Origin: Bacteroidota bacterium
GTDB lineage: Bacteria; Bacteroidota; Ignavibacteria; Kryptoniales; JAKASW01
Direction: 5' to 3'
NCBI GenBank assembly: GCA_021789755.1
Contig: JAJYJD010000164.1
Coordinates: 1-7,753, forward strand
DNA: 7,753 nucleotides
Positions 1 to 6,473 of the stretch are shown here, one piece after another. Both the position numbers and the translations under genes were made by a program. Positions within the stretch are counted from its first letter, which is position 1. Every line of letters begins with the position of its first letter. The notes under the pieces are model-generated. The model searched no databases and was not told the DNA's origin. It was given only the letters and a program-made list of their open reading frames with translations.

Positions 1-1512
1 GGGTTTGCCGTCGGACCAGACTATATGCTGGTCAACGCCTCGAGCGGGATTTACAGAATGCATTCGAACGGATCGTTCACTGCTCTTTATACAGGAGGAA
101 CTCCTGTAAACGGCGTCGCTGCGTTTTCAGACAGTCTGGCCGCAGCAGCGACTGCCGACGGATTGCTGTTTGTCGGGTCCCCCACGAAATTTGTTTTTCC
201 GCCTGGGCCTGGAACAAACCTGGTCTCCGATTTGGCAGTGGACAGCACAGGAAATCTGTGGTGCTCCACGACCAGCATTACTGATGTGGGAGTTGCCTTC
301 ATGAAATTTGACGGGACCACTTGGAAGAATTTCAGTATGGCAAATACCCCTCAATTGTCCACGAACTTTTTCTTCAATATAAGCGCTATAGGCGGAGACC
401 AGATCGCTGCCGGGTCGTGGGGCGGTCCCGGACCAAATTCTGTGTATCGGGGAGAATTGGCTCTGGTAAGTCATGACTCTATCAGGACGTTTGGCGGGAC
501 GAATTCGCCACTTGTAGGTTATCCGAAAGACAACAAATACGTTATTGTGGGAGGGGCCGTCTCGGATCCGTCAGGGAATATATGGGTCACGAATCCATTC
601 TCGTATACTAATAACCCGATAGTAGTCTATTCACCTCTCCAGGATAAGTGGTACAGCTTTCACAATAATCTCTGCCCGATTTCGGGCTTCGTCCCGATAG
701 CGATCGACGCGTATGGAGGCGTGTGGATTGGAGATCAATCAGGCCAGTATTCGTCACCGGGGAACTATTCCGGGCTATTATACTACAACGACAACGGAAC
801 CCTTGGCAACACTTCGGACGACCAGAGTTACATTCTCAACACGGGGAATGCCGGGCTGCTAAGCAACCGCGTCAACGCGGTACTCGTGGACAACGAAGAC
901 CAGGTGTGGGTTGGTACCGACCTCGGTATGGACGTGATTTACGATCCTGACCCTTCGGGCTCGCTCTATGTCCAGATGATCTACTCGCTCCTTGACCAGA
1001 ATATTAACTCTATCGACTATGACGCGCTGGATCAGAAATGGGTTGCGACGAATACCGGTGTGTACGTTATTTCACGTGACGGCAATACGTCGATCGCGAG
1101 CTACAACGTGACGAACAGTCCGCTCCCGAGCAACCGTGTACTTGCGGTGGCGTGTGACCGCACCGATGGGATTGTGTATTTTGCAACGCAGTACGGAGTT
1201 ACGGAGTTGAAAACGGGCGTGCAGCAGCCGGTGCCGGGCTTTTCGAAGCTCAAGATCTTCCCGGATCCGGCCAGGCTTCCCTTGAGCCAGCCAATCCATA
1301 TAGAAGGTCTGGTAGCCAATGGCGATATCAAGGTATTTACGATTGACGGCAGACTGGTCGCCCAGTTTCAGGCTCAGGGAGGAAAAACCGCATATTGGAA
1401 CGGGACCGATCGTAACGGAAATCTTCTCCCCACCGGCGTGTACATCGTTGTCGCTTATTCATCTGATGGAAGCCAGAGTTCCGTGTCGAAAATCGCCTTG
1501 ATACATCGGTAG
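1..1512 (+). CDS. Beta-propeller protein with type IX secretion C-terminal domain, PorZ-like (5' truncated)
   Basis: The reading frame is open from base 1 (Gly-Phe-Ala-Val before the first Met at 25), so the true start and any signal peptide lie outside the window; 503 residues remain. At least three tandem blades of two-component-regulator-propeller type are visible at about 871-945 (VNAVLVDNEDQVWVGTD), 1003-1074 (INSIDYDALDQKWVATN) and 1138-1212 (VLAVACDRTDGIVYFAT). Earlier Trp-rich segments (GNLWCS, GNIWVTNP, GGVWIGD) look like further blades. From about 1246 a FlgD/Ig-like domain follows, with a PDP motif, IHIEGL, GGKTAYWNG, TGVYIV and a final KIALIHR. Such domains direct type IX secretion and surface attachment in Bacteroidota relatives. 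The IxIxGLxxN...DGRLV...GG pattern also recalls PorZ, a surface component of the type IX machinery. PorZ is a tentative reading; an ordinary type IX cargo propeller is the alternative. No convincing terminator follows the stop. Confidence 0.8.
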   Translation, partial: GFAVGPDYMLVNASSGIYRMHSNGSFTALYTGGTPVNGVAAFSDSLAAAATADGLLFVGSPTKFVFPPGPGTNLVSDLAVDSTGNLWCSTTSITDVGVAFMKFDGTTWKNFSMANTPQLSTNFFFNISAIGGDQIAAGSWGGPGPNSVYRGELALVSHDSIRTFGGTNSPLVGYPKDNKYVIVGGAVSDPSGNIWVTNPFSYTNNPIVVYSPLQDKWYSFHNNLCPISGFVPIAIDAYGGVWIGDQSGQYSSPGNYSGLLYYNDNGTLGNTSDDQSYILNTGNAGLLSNRVNAVLVDNEDQVWVGTDLGMDVIYDPDPSGSLYVQMIYSLLDQNINSIDYDALDQKWVATNTGVYVISRDGNTSIASYNVTNSPLPSNRVLAVACDRTDGIVYFATQYGVTELKTGVQQPVPGFSKLKIFPDPARLPLSQPIHIEGLVANGDIKVFTIDGRLVAQFQAQGGKTAYWNGTDRNGNLLPTGVYIVVAYSSDGSQSSVSKIALIHR

Positions 1513-1623
1513 TCTCCTCCGTTGGAAGTGCACCTTTCACTTGTCACGCCTGCCCGGAGCTGAGAGGTGTTCTGTCATGGAAGCGTGTCGAGATTGGTCA
1601 GGGGGATACGACCGCGTAACGAG

Positions 1624-1971
1624 ATGACCTTGAAAGCCGACATTCTTCCTGAGCGCCCTGCGGTTGCGGCGGGAATTCTCGGACTTATCGGAAGCATCTT
1701 TGTTTCCGGGCATGCAGGGAGGTACGTCTCTCGTCCGGATCTCGCATCGCTCTTTTACTTCATCGGTTTCATCGGCGCTGTCGGCCTGCTTTCGTTCCTT
1801 CAGGACAGGCGAAGGCCGGGAATCACTCCACGTCCGCATTCGATTTTTCTGATTTTCATAACCGCGGCGACGACAGCGGCGGTCGTTGTCCTGCATGAAA
1901 GGAGCGGCGCCGGCAGGCGTTCGGCATTGTCGCCCTGGCCGCATCACTTCCTGAACGGAGGATCTCCTTAG
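1624..1971 (+). CDS. Small hypothetical membrane protein with three predicted transmembrane segments
   Basis: I do not recognise this gene. From the ATG at 1624 it gives 115 residues with three hydrophobic stretches, near residues 13-33 (AAGILGLIGSIFVSG), 41-60 (LASLFYFIGFIGAVGLLSFL) and 73-92 (FLIFITAATTAAVVVLHE). A basic Pro/Arg loop separates the second and third, and the tail is Arg/Ser/Pro-rich. The frame continues upstream to a GTG at 1567, but those 19 residues are not hydrophobic. Neither start has a good Shine-Dalgarno site; GGGGGA near 1600 is too distant from 1624. It lies between the propeller gene and the lipid operon on the same strand, so it could be an inner-membrane accessory of either or unrelated. 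The regular spacing of hydrophobic segments argues for a real gene, while weak initiation signals and the odd tail leave room for a remnant or chance frame. The flanking bases 1513-1623 and 1972-1993 show nothing further. Confidence 0.45.
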   Translation: MTLKADILPERPAVAAGILGLIGSIFVSGHAGRYVSRPDLASLFYFIGFIGAVGLLSFLQDRRRPGITPRPHSIFLIFITAATTAAVVVLHERSGAGRRSALSPWPHHFLNGGSP

Positions 1972-1993
1972 CCCGGGAATTGAAGCACCGTCA

Positions 1994-2022
1994 TTGGTTA
2001 GCATTTTCGTAACCTATCTTTT
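1994..2022 (+). promoter_or_regulatory. Candidate Bacteroidota-type promoter of the lipid operon
   Basis: The sequence turns abruptly AT-rich before the synthase gene. TTG at 1994-1996 is followed after 18 bases by TATCTTTT at 2015-2022. This resembles the Bacteroidota pattern of a TTTG or TTG element near -33 and TAnnTTTG near -7, with T in place of the last G. No good sigma-70 pair of E. coli type is present. Transcription would begin around 2029, leaving roughly a 50-base leader before the TTG start at 2079. The match is by eye and short. Confidence 0.3.
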
Positions 2023-2037
2023 ATATTAAAAAACCCA

Positions 2038-2052
2038 TGGAAACAGTTTCCA
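2038..2052. promoter_or_regulatory. Perfect 7+1+7 inverted repeat, candidate operator
   Basis: TGGAAAC-A-GTTTCCA is a perfect dyad with seven-base arms around one central base. It sits just downstream of the candidate promoter and ahead of the strong Shine-Dalgarno site. That is a typical place for a repressor operator covering the start of transcription. Its outline (TGGAAAC/GTTTCCA) resembles operators of LacI-type repressors, but no regulator gene is beside it and no second copy was noticed in the window. A seven-base stem with a one-base loop is poor as an RNA hairpin, so a DNA site is the better reading. Confidence 0.35.
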
Positions 2053-2063
2053 AATCCACTAAC

Positions 2064-2069
2064 AGGAGG
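2064..2069 (+). promoter_or_regulatory. Strong ribosome binding site that selects a TTG start
   Basis: AGGAGG at 2064-2069 lies nine bases before an in-frame TTG at 2079. The upstream in-frame ATG at 2037 is preceded by AAAAAACCC and has no Shine-Dalgarno match. Translation from the TTG gives MDLFQKCYDYTLADEV, the N-terminus I would expect for this enzyme family. The 14 extra codons from the ATG (ETVSKSTNRRQTR) look non-conserved. Confidence 0.6.
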
Positions 2070-2078
2070 CAGACTCGC

Positions 2079-3272
2079 TTGGACTTATTCCAAAAGTGTT
2101 ATGATTATACGCTCGCAGATGAAGTAAAAAAGCAGGGACTATATCCCTACTCCCACCCTTTCCAGGAAAACGAGGGGCCTGTCGTCGCCATAAACGGCAG
2201 GAAGGTTATAATGGCCGGCTCAAATAATTACCTCGGACTGACGACCCATCCAAGGGTACGGGAGGCGGCAAAGCGAGCAATCGACAAGTACGGTACAGGG
2301 TGCTCGGGATCACGGTACCTTACCGGGACAGTCGATCTCCACATCGAGCTTGAAGAGCGGCTTGCGAAGTTCATGAATAAAGAAGCATGTATGACATACT
2401 CGACCGGATTTCAAACTGCCCTCGGAGTCATTTCTTCTCTGGTAAGCCACGGCGATTATGTGATTTCAGATCGGGATAATCACGCCTGCATTGTCCTTGG
2501 AACACTGATTTCAAAAGGGCAGACTGCGGACCTGGTCCGGTACAAACACAACGATATGGCCAATCTCGAGACGGTAGTTTCCAGGCTGCCTCTGGAGGCT
2601 CCGAAACTTATCGTCTCCGATGGGATTTTCTCAACCTCCGGTGATATCGTGGATTTACCGGGGATGATAAAAGTCGCGAAGAAGTACAACGCACGGGTGA
2701 TGATTGATGATGCGCATTCGGTGGGGGTGATCGGAGAAGGGGGACGCGGAACGGCCAGCCATTTTGGACTTGAAAAAGAAATTGATCTGGTGATGGGAAC
2801 ATTTTCCAAGACCTTTGCATCGCTCGGTGGGTTCGTGGTCGGAGACAGGGCAGTCATCAATTACCTCAGGCACAATTCTCCCGCTTATATTTTCAGTGCG
2901 AGCCCGACCCCGGCTTCCGTCGCGTCGGCAATTGAAGCGCTGAAGATCCTCGAGGAAGAACCCGAGCGTGTGGATCGTCTCATAAAGAATGCCGACCGGG
3001 TCAGGAAGGGACTCAAGCAGCTTGGCTTCGATGTCCATGAAAACAAGACCGCGATTGTGCCCGTGATCATCGGCGATACCATGAAGACACTTCTGTTCTG
3101 GAAGAAGATGTTCGACGCGGGGGTGTATGCGAACGCCTTCGTAAGGCCGGGCGTACCGCCGGGAAATGAAATGCTGAGGACAAGTTACATGGCCACTCAC
3201 GAGCCGGAACACCTTGACAGAATCGTCGAACTATTCGGAATCATAGGCAAAGAACTCGGAGTGATCGCTTGA
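2079..3272 (+). CDS. spt: PLP-dependent alpha-oxoamine synthase, serine palmitoyltransferase-type
   Basis: This enzyme family condenses an amino acid with an acyl thioester, releasing CO2; serine palmitoyltransferase makes 3-ketosphinganine from serine and palmitoyl thioester in the cytosol. From the TTG start the protein has 397 residues, the usual family length; an ATG at 2037 would give 411. Numbered from the TTG: the GSNNYLGL motif is at 47-54, KYGTGCSGSRYLTGT at 70-84, the PLP-stacking His is about H135 in DRDNHA, IDDAH supplies Asp210 and His213, and GTFSK supplies the Schiff-base Lys244. The C-terminal MLRTSYMATHE carries the likely carboxylate-binding Arg367. GTFSK followed by a GGF motif favours serine palmitoyltransferase over BioF or Kbl, which usually carry GTLGKA. 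Overall it resembles Bacteroides serine palmitoyltransferase as I remember it. The next gene is a ceramide-synthase-like acyltransferase, which supports the assignment. Substrate specificity is inferred; an amino-ketone synthase with another acyl or amino acid substrate is the main alternative. Confidence 0.8.
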   Translation: MDLFQKCYDYTLADEVKKQGLYPYSHPFQENEGPVVAINGRKVIMAGSNNYLGLTTHPRVREAAKRAIDKYGTGCSGSRYLTGTVDLHIELEERLAKFMNKEACMTYSTGFQTALGVISSLVSHGDYVISDRDNHACIVLGTLISKGQTADLVRYKHNDMANLETVVSRLPLEAPKLIVSDGIFSTSGDIVDLPGMIKVAKKYNARVMIDDAHSVGVIGEGGRGTASHFGLEKEIDLVMGTFSKTFASLGGFVVGDRAVINYLRHNSPAYIFSASPTPASVASAIEALKILEEEPERVDRLIKNADRVRKGLKQLGFDVHENKTAIVPVIIGDTMKTLLFWKKMFDAGVYANAFVRPGVPPGNEMLRTSYMATHEPEHLDRIVELFGIIGKELGVIA

Positions 3273-3329
3273 CAGCGACATCTCCATAAACCTTTCAAAC
3301 GTACGAGAAGCACAAAATAGAGGGATATG

Positions 3330-4448
3330 ATGAACGCAGTCGATATTGAACCCGTTCGTACTAAGAAGGACCTGATGTCCTTCATAAAACTGCCGTGGAA
3401 GATTTACAAAGGCGACCCTCACTGGGTTCCGCCGTTATTGATGGATCGCAGGAAACTTCTGGACACGAAGAAGAACCCGTTCTACCTGCATTCGGAAATG
3501 GAATTGTTTCTCGCGAAGAGAGGCGGAGAGATCGTCGGCAGGAACGCGGCAATCATAAACCATAACCACAATAAGTTCCACGAAGAGGAAATCGGCTTCT
3601 TCGGCTTTTTCGAGTCGGTTAATGATCAGGAGGTCGCCAACGCGCTCTTCGATGCCTCAAAGGAGTGGATCACAAAGAAGGGCTTCTCTGCGATGCGCGG
3701 CCCGATCAACCCGTCCACGAACGACGAGGTGGGTCTTCTCGTGGAGGGCTTCAACAGCAGTCCGCGGATACTCATGACATACAACCCGAAATATTACCTC
3801 GACCTCTTTGAAGGCTACGGACTCAGGAAAGAAAAGGACCTCTACGCCTATCACGTCAATAAGGACAAGGTGTTTACCGATAAGCTCGAACGAGTGACGC
3901 GGATGATCACCCACAAGGAAGGGCTCACTTTCAGAAGTATCGACATGAAACATCTCAAAGAGGAGATAAAAAGGGTCAAGGCAGTTTACAATGATGCGTG
4001 GAGCAAAAACTGGGGGTTTGTTCCGATGACGGATGAGGAGTTCGATTTTCTCGCCGAGGACCTGAAACAGGTTGTCGAACCCGATCTCGCTATCTTCGCA
4101 GAAATAAACGGCAAACCGGTAGGCTTCGCATTGTCTCTCCCCGATATCAATCAGGCATTGAAACACAACAAGAACGGCCGACTGCTCCCGGGTGTGTACC
4201 ATCTCATGACGAAGAAGAAGAAGATCCATTGGGTTAGGATCATGGTCCTCGGTGTAATTCGCAGCTACCAGCAGACGGGCATCGCGGCAGTATTGTTTTA
4301 CGAAACGGCGAAGCGCGCCGTTAAACTTGGGTATTTTGACGGCGAGGCATCATGGGTCCTGGAAGACAACCTGATGATGAACCGCAGTGCTGACATGATG
4401 AACGCAACAAGATATAAGACCTACAGAATTTACAAGAAAGATTTCTAA
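3330..4448 (+). CDS. GNAT-fold acyltransferase of YghO type, candidate bacterial ceramide synthase
   Basis: The product has 372 residues from the second of two tandem ATGs (3327 and 3330). The AGGG at 3321-3324 sits five bases before 3330 but only two before 3327, so 3330 is preferred. Visible landmarks, numbered from the 3327 Met, are KLPWKIYKGDPHWVPPL (21-37), the strongly patterned RGPINPSTNDEVGLL (124-138), MTYNPKYY (150-157), YNDAWSKNWGFVPMT (221-235), GFALSLPD (266-273) and a GNAT acyl-thioester region at 306-323 with RSYQQTGIA. It ends with SWVLEDNLMMN and a basic tail. This matches the YghO-like family. The bacterial ceramide synthase described in Caulobacter, which N-acylates sphingoid bases, is to my recollection a member of this group. 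The stop of the synthase gene is 57 bases upstream and ilvE begins 17 bases downstream, so co-transcription is likely. Membership of the family is fairly clear; ceramide synthase activity is inferred from context. Confidence 0.7.
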   Translation: MNAVDIEPVRTKKDLMSFIKLPWKIYKGDPHWVPPLLMDRRKLLDTKKNPFYLHSEMELFLAKRGGEIVGRNAAIINHNHNKFHEEEIGFFGFFESVNDQEVANALFDASKEWITKKGFSAMRGPINPSTNDEVGLLVEGFNSSPRILMTYNPKYYLDLFEGYGLRKEKDLYAYHVNKDKVFTDKLERVTRMITHKEGLTFRSIDMKHLKEEIKRVKAVYNDAWSKNWGFVPMTDEEFDFLAEDLKQVVEPDLAIFAEINGKPVGFALSLPDINQALKHNKNGRLLPGVYHLMTKKKKIHWVRIMVLGVIRSYQQTGIAAVLFYETAKRAVKLGYFDGEASWVLEDNLMMNRSADMMNATRYKTYRIYKKDF

Positions 4449-4465
4449 CCGGAGGCTGCTGAGAA

Positions 4466-5389
4466 ATGGCTGTCAAAAAAGTCGAAAAAATATGGATGAA
4501 TGGAAAGCTTGTCAACTGGGATGACGCTAAGATACATGTCCTGTCTCATGTAGTACACTACGGCTCCGCCTGGTTTGAAGGAATTCGCTGCTACGATACG
4601 ACCCGCGGCTCCGGGGTCTTCAGAATGGAAGAGCATCTGAAAAGACTCGAGAATTCTGCCAAGATTTATCGGGCCGAGCTTCCATACTCGCGCGATGAGA
4701 TGAAAAGGGCCATATTGGATACGATCCGTGCGAATAAGATGAAGGCATGCTACATACGGCCCATTGCTTACAGAGGTTACGGCGACGTCGGCGTCAACCC
4801 GTTGAATAATCCTATCGATGTAGCGGTGGCCGTCTGGGACTGGGGCCAGTATCTCGGCAGCGGTGCCCTCGATGACGGCATCGACGTTTGTGTCTCTAGT
4901 TGGAGGCGCCCGATTCCGGATACGTTTCCGACCATGGCAAAGACCGGCGGTAACTATATGAACTCTCAGCTCATCAAACTCGAGGCGCTTGCGAACGGAT
5001 ACACTGAAGGCATTGCTCTGGACGCCGGCGGCTACATCAGCGAAGGCAGCGGTGAGAACATCTTCATTGTTCACGACGGAGTTCTCTTCACAACGCCGGT
5101 GCGGTCTGCTATCCTGCCGGGAATTACTAGAATGAGCATTATGGATCTGGCTAAGGATGCCGGCATAGAAGTCCGGGAAGAGGTGATGCTGCGTGAAGTC
5201 CTCTATCTTGCCGAAGAGGTCTTCTTCGTGGGTACCGCCGCGGAAATTACACCGATCCGTTCCGTAGACAAGTTAAAAGTGGGCAGCGGTAAGCCGGGCC
5301 CGATAACTCGCGAGATGCAGAGACGGTTCTTCAAAGTTGTGAAAGATGGCGAAGACAAACACGATTGGCTGACATTCGTTTATGACTAA
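4466..5389 (+). CDS. ilvE: Branched-chain-amino-acid aminotransferase
   Basis: A fold-type IV PLP enzyme that interconverts leucine, isoleucine and valine with their 2-keto acids, using glutamate and 2-oxoglutarate, in the cytosol. At 307 residues it has the usual family length. Signatures are HYGSAWFEGIRCYDT (31-45), the Schiff-base Lys159 in MAKTGGNYMNSQ, Glu193 in YISEGSGENIF, the ILPGITR segment (217-222) and VGTAAEITPI (255-264), with Thr257 placed to bind the PLP phosphate. These positions match E. coli IlvE closely. A GGAGG site at 4451-4455 lies ten bases before the ATG. The gene starts 17 bases after the acyltransferase gene and ends 11 bases before the next gene, so it sits inside one transcript. 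No ilv or leu biosynthetic partner is next to it, which is notable. D-amino-acid aminotransferase and aminodeoxychorismate lyase share the fold, but the FEGIRCY and GTAAEI motifs favour IlvE. Confidence 0.93.
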   Translation: MAVKKVEKIWMNGKLVNWDDAKIHVLSHVVHYGSAWFEGIRCYDTTRGSGVFRMEEHLKRLENSAKIYRAELPYSRDEMKRAILDTIRANKMKACYIRPIAYRGYGDVGVNPLNNPIDVAVAVWDWGQYLGSGALDDGIDVCVSSWRRPIPDTFPTMAKTGGNYMNSQLIKLEALANGYTEGIALDAGGYISEGSGENIFIVHDGVLFTTPVRSAILPGITRMSIMDLAKDAGIEVREEVMLREVLYLAEEVFFVGTAAEITPIRSVDKLKVGSGKPGPITREMQRRFFKVVKDGEDKHDWLTFVYD

Positions 5390-5400
5390 CTGCGCGAGAA

Positions 5401-5976
5401 ATGACAAACCAAATACCGACACAGAACAGTCTGTGGTATAATTTCTTCAGAAAGCATTCTGAGGAGAAGAATTCTCTTGAGAGGCTCCTGTCGAAAGTAC
5501 CTATCTTCTCACAGCTTACCGAAAGGGAGCTCCGACGTCTTGCCTCCATCGTTCACAAAAGGGAATACCGCGCGAACGAATTTATATTCAGTCAGGAAGA
5601 CCCGGGGCTCGGGATGTACGTTATCGAGGACGGCGAGGTCGATATCCTCCTGACGGAGCCGGACGGCGAAGAGAAGCGACTCGCGGCGTTGAAGACCGGC
5701 GATTTCTTCGGTGAGTTGTCTCTGCTTGATGAGTCGCCCCGCAGCGCTTCGGCTGTGGCGAAGACGAATTCGAAGATCATCGGCTTCTTCAGGCCCGATC
5801 TGATTGACCTGCTGAACCGTTCCCCGAAGTCGGGCACAAAGATTCTTTTCAAGCTGGGCGAAGTAGTCGGCGCTCGCCTCCGTATCACCGATGAGCAGCT
5901 TGGAAAGACAAGCGCAGAGTTGGAAAGAAGACTGAATAATAAAGGGGGAAAACGCAATGCCTACCGTCAGCCTTAA
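5401..5976 (+). CDS. Single-domain cyclic-nucleotide-binding protein without a DNA-binding domain
   Basis: The 191-residue product holds one Crp-type cyclic-nucleotide-binding domain at about residues 34-140. It begins with the typical VPIFSQLTERELRRLAS, followed by FIFSQEDPGLGMYVIEDGEVDI. The phosphate-binding cassette GDFFGELSLLDESPRSASA (100-118) keeps the Gly-Glu pair (104-105) and Arg114, which bind ribose and cyclic phosphate in family members, so ligand binding is plausible. About 30 polar residues precede the domain. After it comes a helical, charged tail (LGEVVGARLRITDEQ... to 191) too short for a winged helix-turn-helix, so this is probably not a transcription factor. A weak GAGA precedes the ATG, 11 bases after ilvE. 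Its last 20 bases overlap the stress-protein gene, suggesting linked translation. It may sense cAMP or another nucleotide and act through a partner protein. The ligand and partner are unknown. Confidence 0.85.
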   Translation: MTNQIPTQNSLWYNFFRKHSEEKNSLERLLSKVPIFSQLTERELRRLASIVHKREYRANEFIFSQEDPGLGMYVIEDGEVDILLTEPDGEEKRLAALKTGDFFGELSLLDESPRSASAVAKTNSKIIGFFRPDLIDLLNRSPKSGTKILFKLGEVVGARLRITDEQLGKTSAELERRLNNKGGKRNAYRQP

Positions 5977-6427
5977 GAAGATCCTGGTGCCTCAGGATTT
6001 CTCGGAGTATTCCGTTCATGCATTGAAGTATGCGGTCACATTCGCCGAGCTTTTCAAATCGGAGCTCATAGTCCTTCATATCGTCGAACCGATCGTTTAT
6101 CCGGCAGACTTCAGCTTCGGACAGGTGAGCATCCCTGCTATGGAGGAAGAAATCCGTAAGCACAGCGAGGAGCAGCTGAATGAGCTCGTTCAGAGAGAGA
6201 TTCCTCCCGGAATCAAAGCGACGCCTGTTATCAGAGTCGGCAAACCTTTTATCGAGATTGTCGAGGTGGCAAAAGCGGAAAACGCCGACCTCATCATTAT
6301 ATCTTCACACGGCAGAACCGGTATGGACCACGTGCTGTTCGGAAGCACGGCGGATAAGGTCGTAAGAAAAGCACCCTGCCCGGTACTCACCATCAGGCCG
6401 CACGAACACGAGTTCGTAGTTCCCTGA
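5957..6427 (+). CDS. Universal stress protein, UspA family
   Basis: A single-domain universal stress protein of 156 residues, the usual size, expected in the cytosol as a dimer. It begins KKILVPQDFSEYSVHALKYA (7-26), where Asp14 follows the ATP-type V-P-x-D pattern. It ends with SSHGRTGMDHVLFGSTADKV (116-135) and CPVLTIRPHE. The ATP-binding signature G-2x-G-9x-G-(S/T) is present except that the first Gly is Ser116, a common variant; Gly119 and Gly129-Ser130 are kept. Nucleotide binding is therefore likely but not certain. The start overlaps the preceding gene by 20 bases, and GGGGG at 5944-5948 lies eight bases before the ATG, inside the upstream coding sequence, which favours coupled translation. 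Family members modulate survival under starvation, redox or low-oxygen stress. The specific partner is not shown by the sequence, although the CNB protein is the obvious candidate. Confidence 0.92.
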   Translation: MPTVSLKKILVPQDFSEYSVHALKYAVTFAELFKSELIVLHIVEPIVYPADFSFGQVSIPAMEEEIRKHSEEQLNELVQREIPPGIKATPVIRVGKPFIEIVEVAKAENADLIIISSHGRTGMDHVLFGSTADKVVRKAPCPVLTIRPHEHEFVVP

Positions 6428-6434
6428 AGGGAAC
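6419..6434 (+). repeat. Hairpin enclosing the stop codon of the stress-protein gene
   Basis: GTTCCC at 6419-6424 and GGGAAC at 6429-6434 form a perfect six-base stem around the loop TGAA, and the stop codon TGA (6425-6427) sits in that loop. No T-run follows, so it is not a standard intrinsic terminator. It may stabilise the 3' end of the upstream message, or be chance. Confidence 0.35.
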
Positions 6435-6473
6435 AAAGCACAGACGATGCGTTGTTCTGGATGTATTAACGGA

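Noticed and set aside
1526..1542. AAGTG/CACTT hairpin after the propeller gene as a terminator
   Set aside because: The stem is only five mostly weak pairs and no T-run follows.
1537..2004. Minus-strand frame of 155 residues opposite the small membrane protein
   Set aside because: Its translation is rich in Arg, Ser and Asp without any domain-like pattern, while the plus strand shows organised hydrophobic segments in the same bases.
2079..3272. Assignment as BioF or Kbl
   Set aside because: The lysine motif is GTFSK followed by a GGF motif rather than the GTLGKA usual for those enzymes, and neither biotin nor threonine-degradation genes are nearby.
3269..3274. TTGACA, a perfect -35 hexamer, at the end of the synthase gene
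   Set aside because: No -10 element occurs at 16-18 bases downstream, it overlaps the stop codon, and the promoter style elsewhere in the window looks Bacteroidota-like.
3657..4229. Minus-strand frame of 190 residues within the acyltransferase gene
   Set aside because: It lies wholly inside a well-supported gene and shows no family motif.
4445..5074. Minus-strand frame of 209 residues opposite ilvE
   Set aside because: The plus strand encodes an unmistakable aminotransferase with all catalytic residues; the opposite frame is a codon-bias shadow.
5401..5976. Annotation as a Crp/Fnr transcription regulator
   Set aside because: Only about 50 residues follow the nucleotide-binding domain, with no helix-turn-helix pattern.
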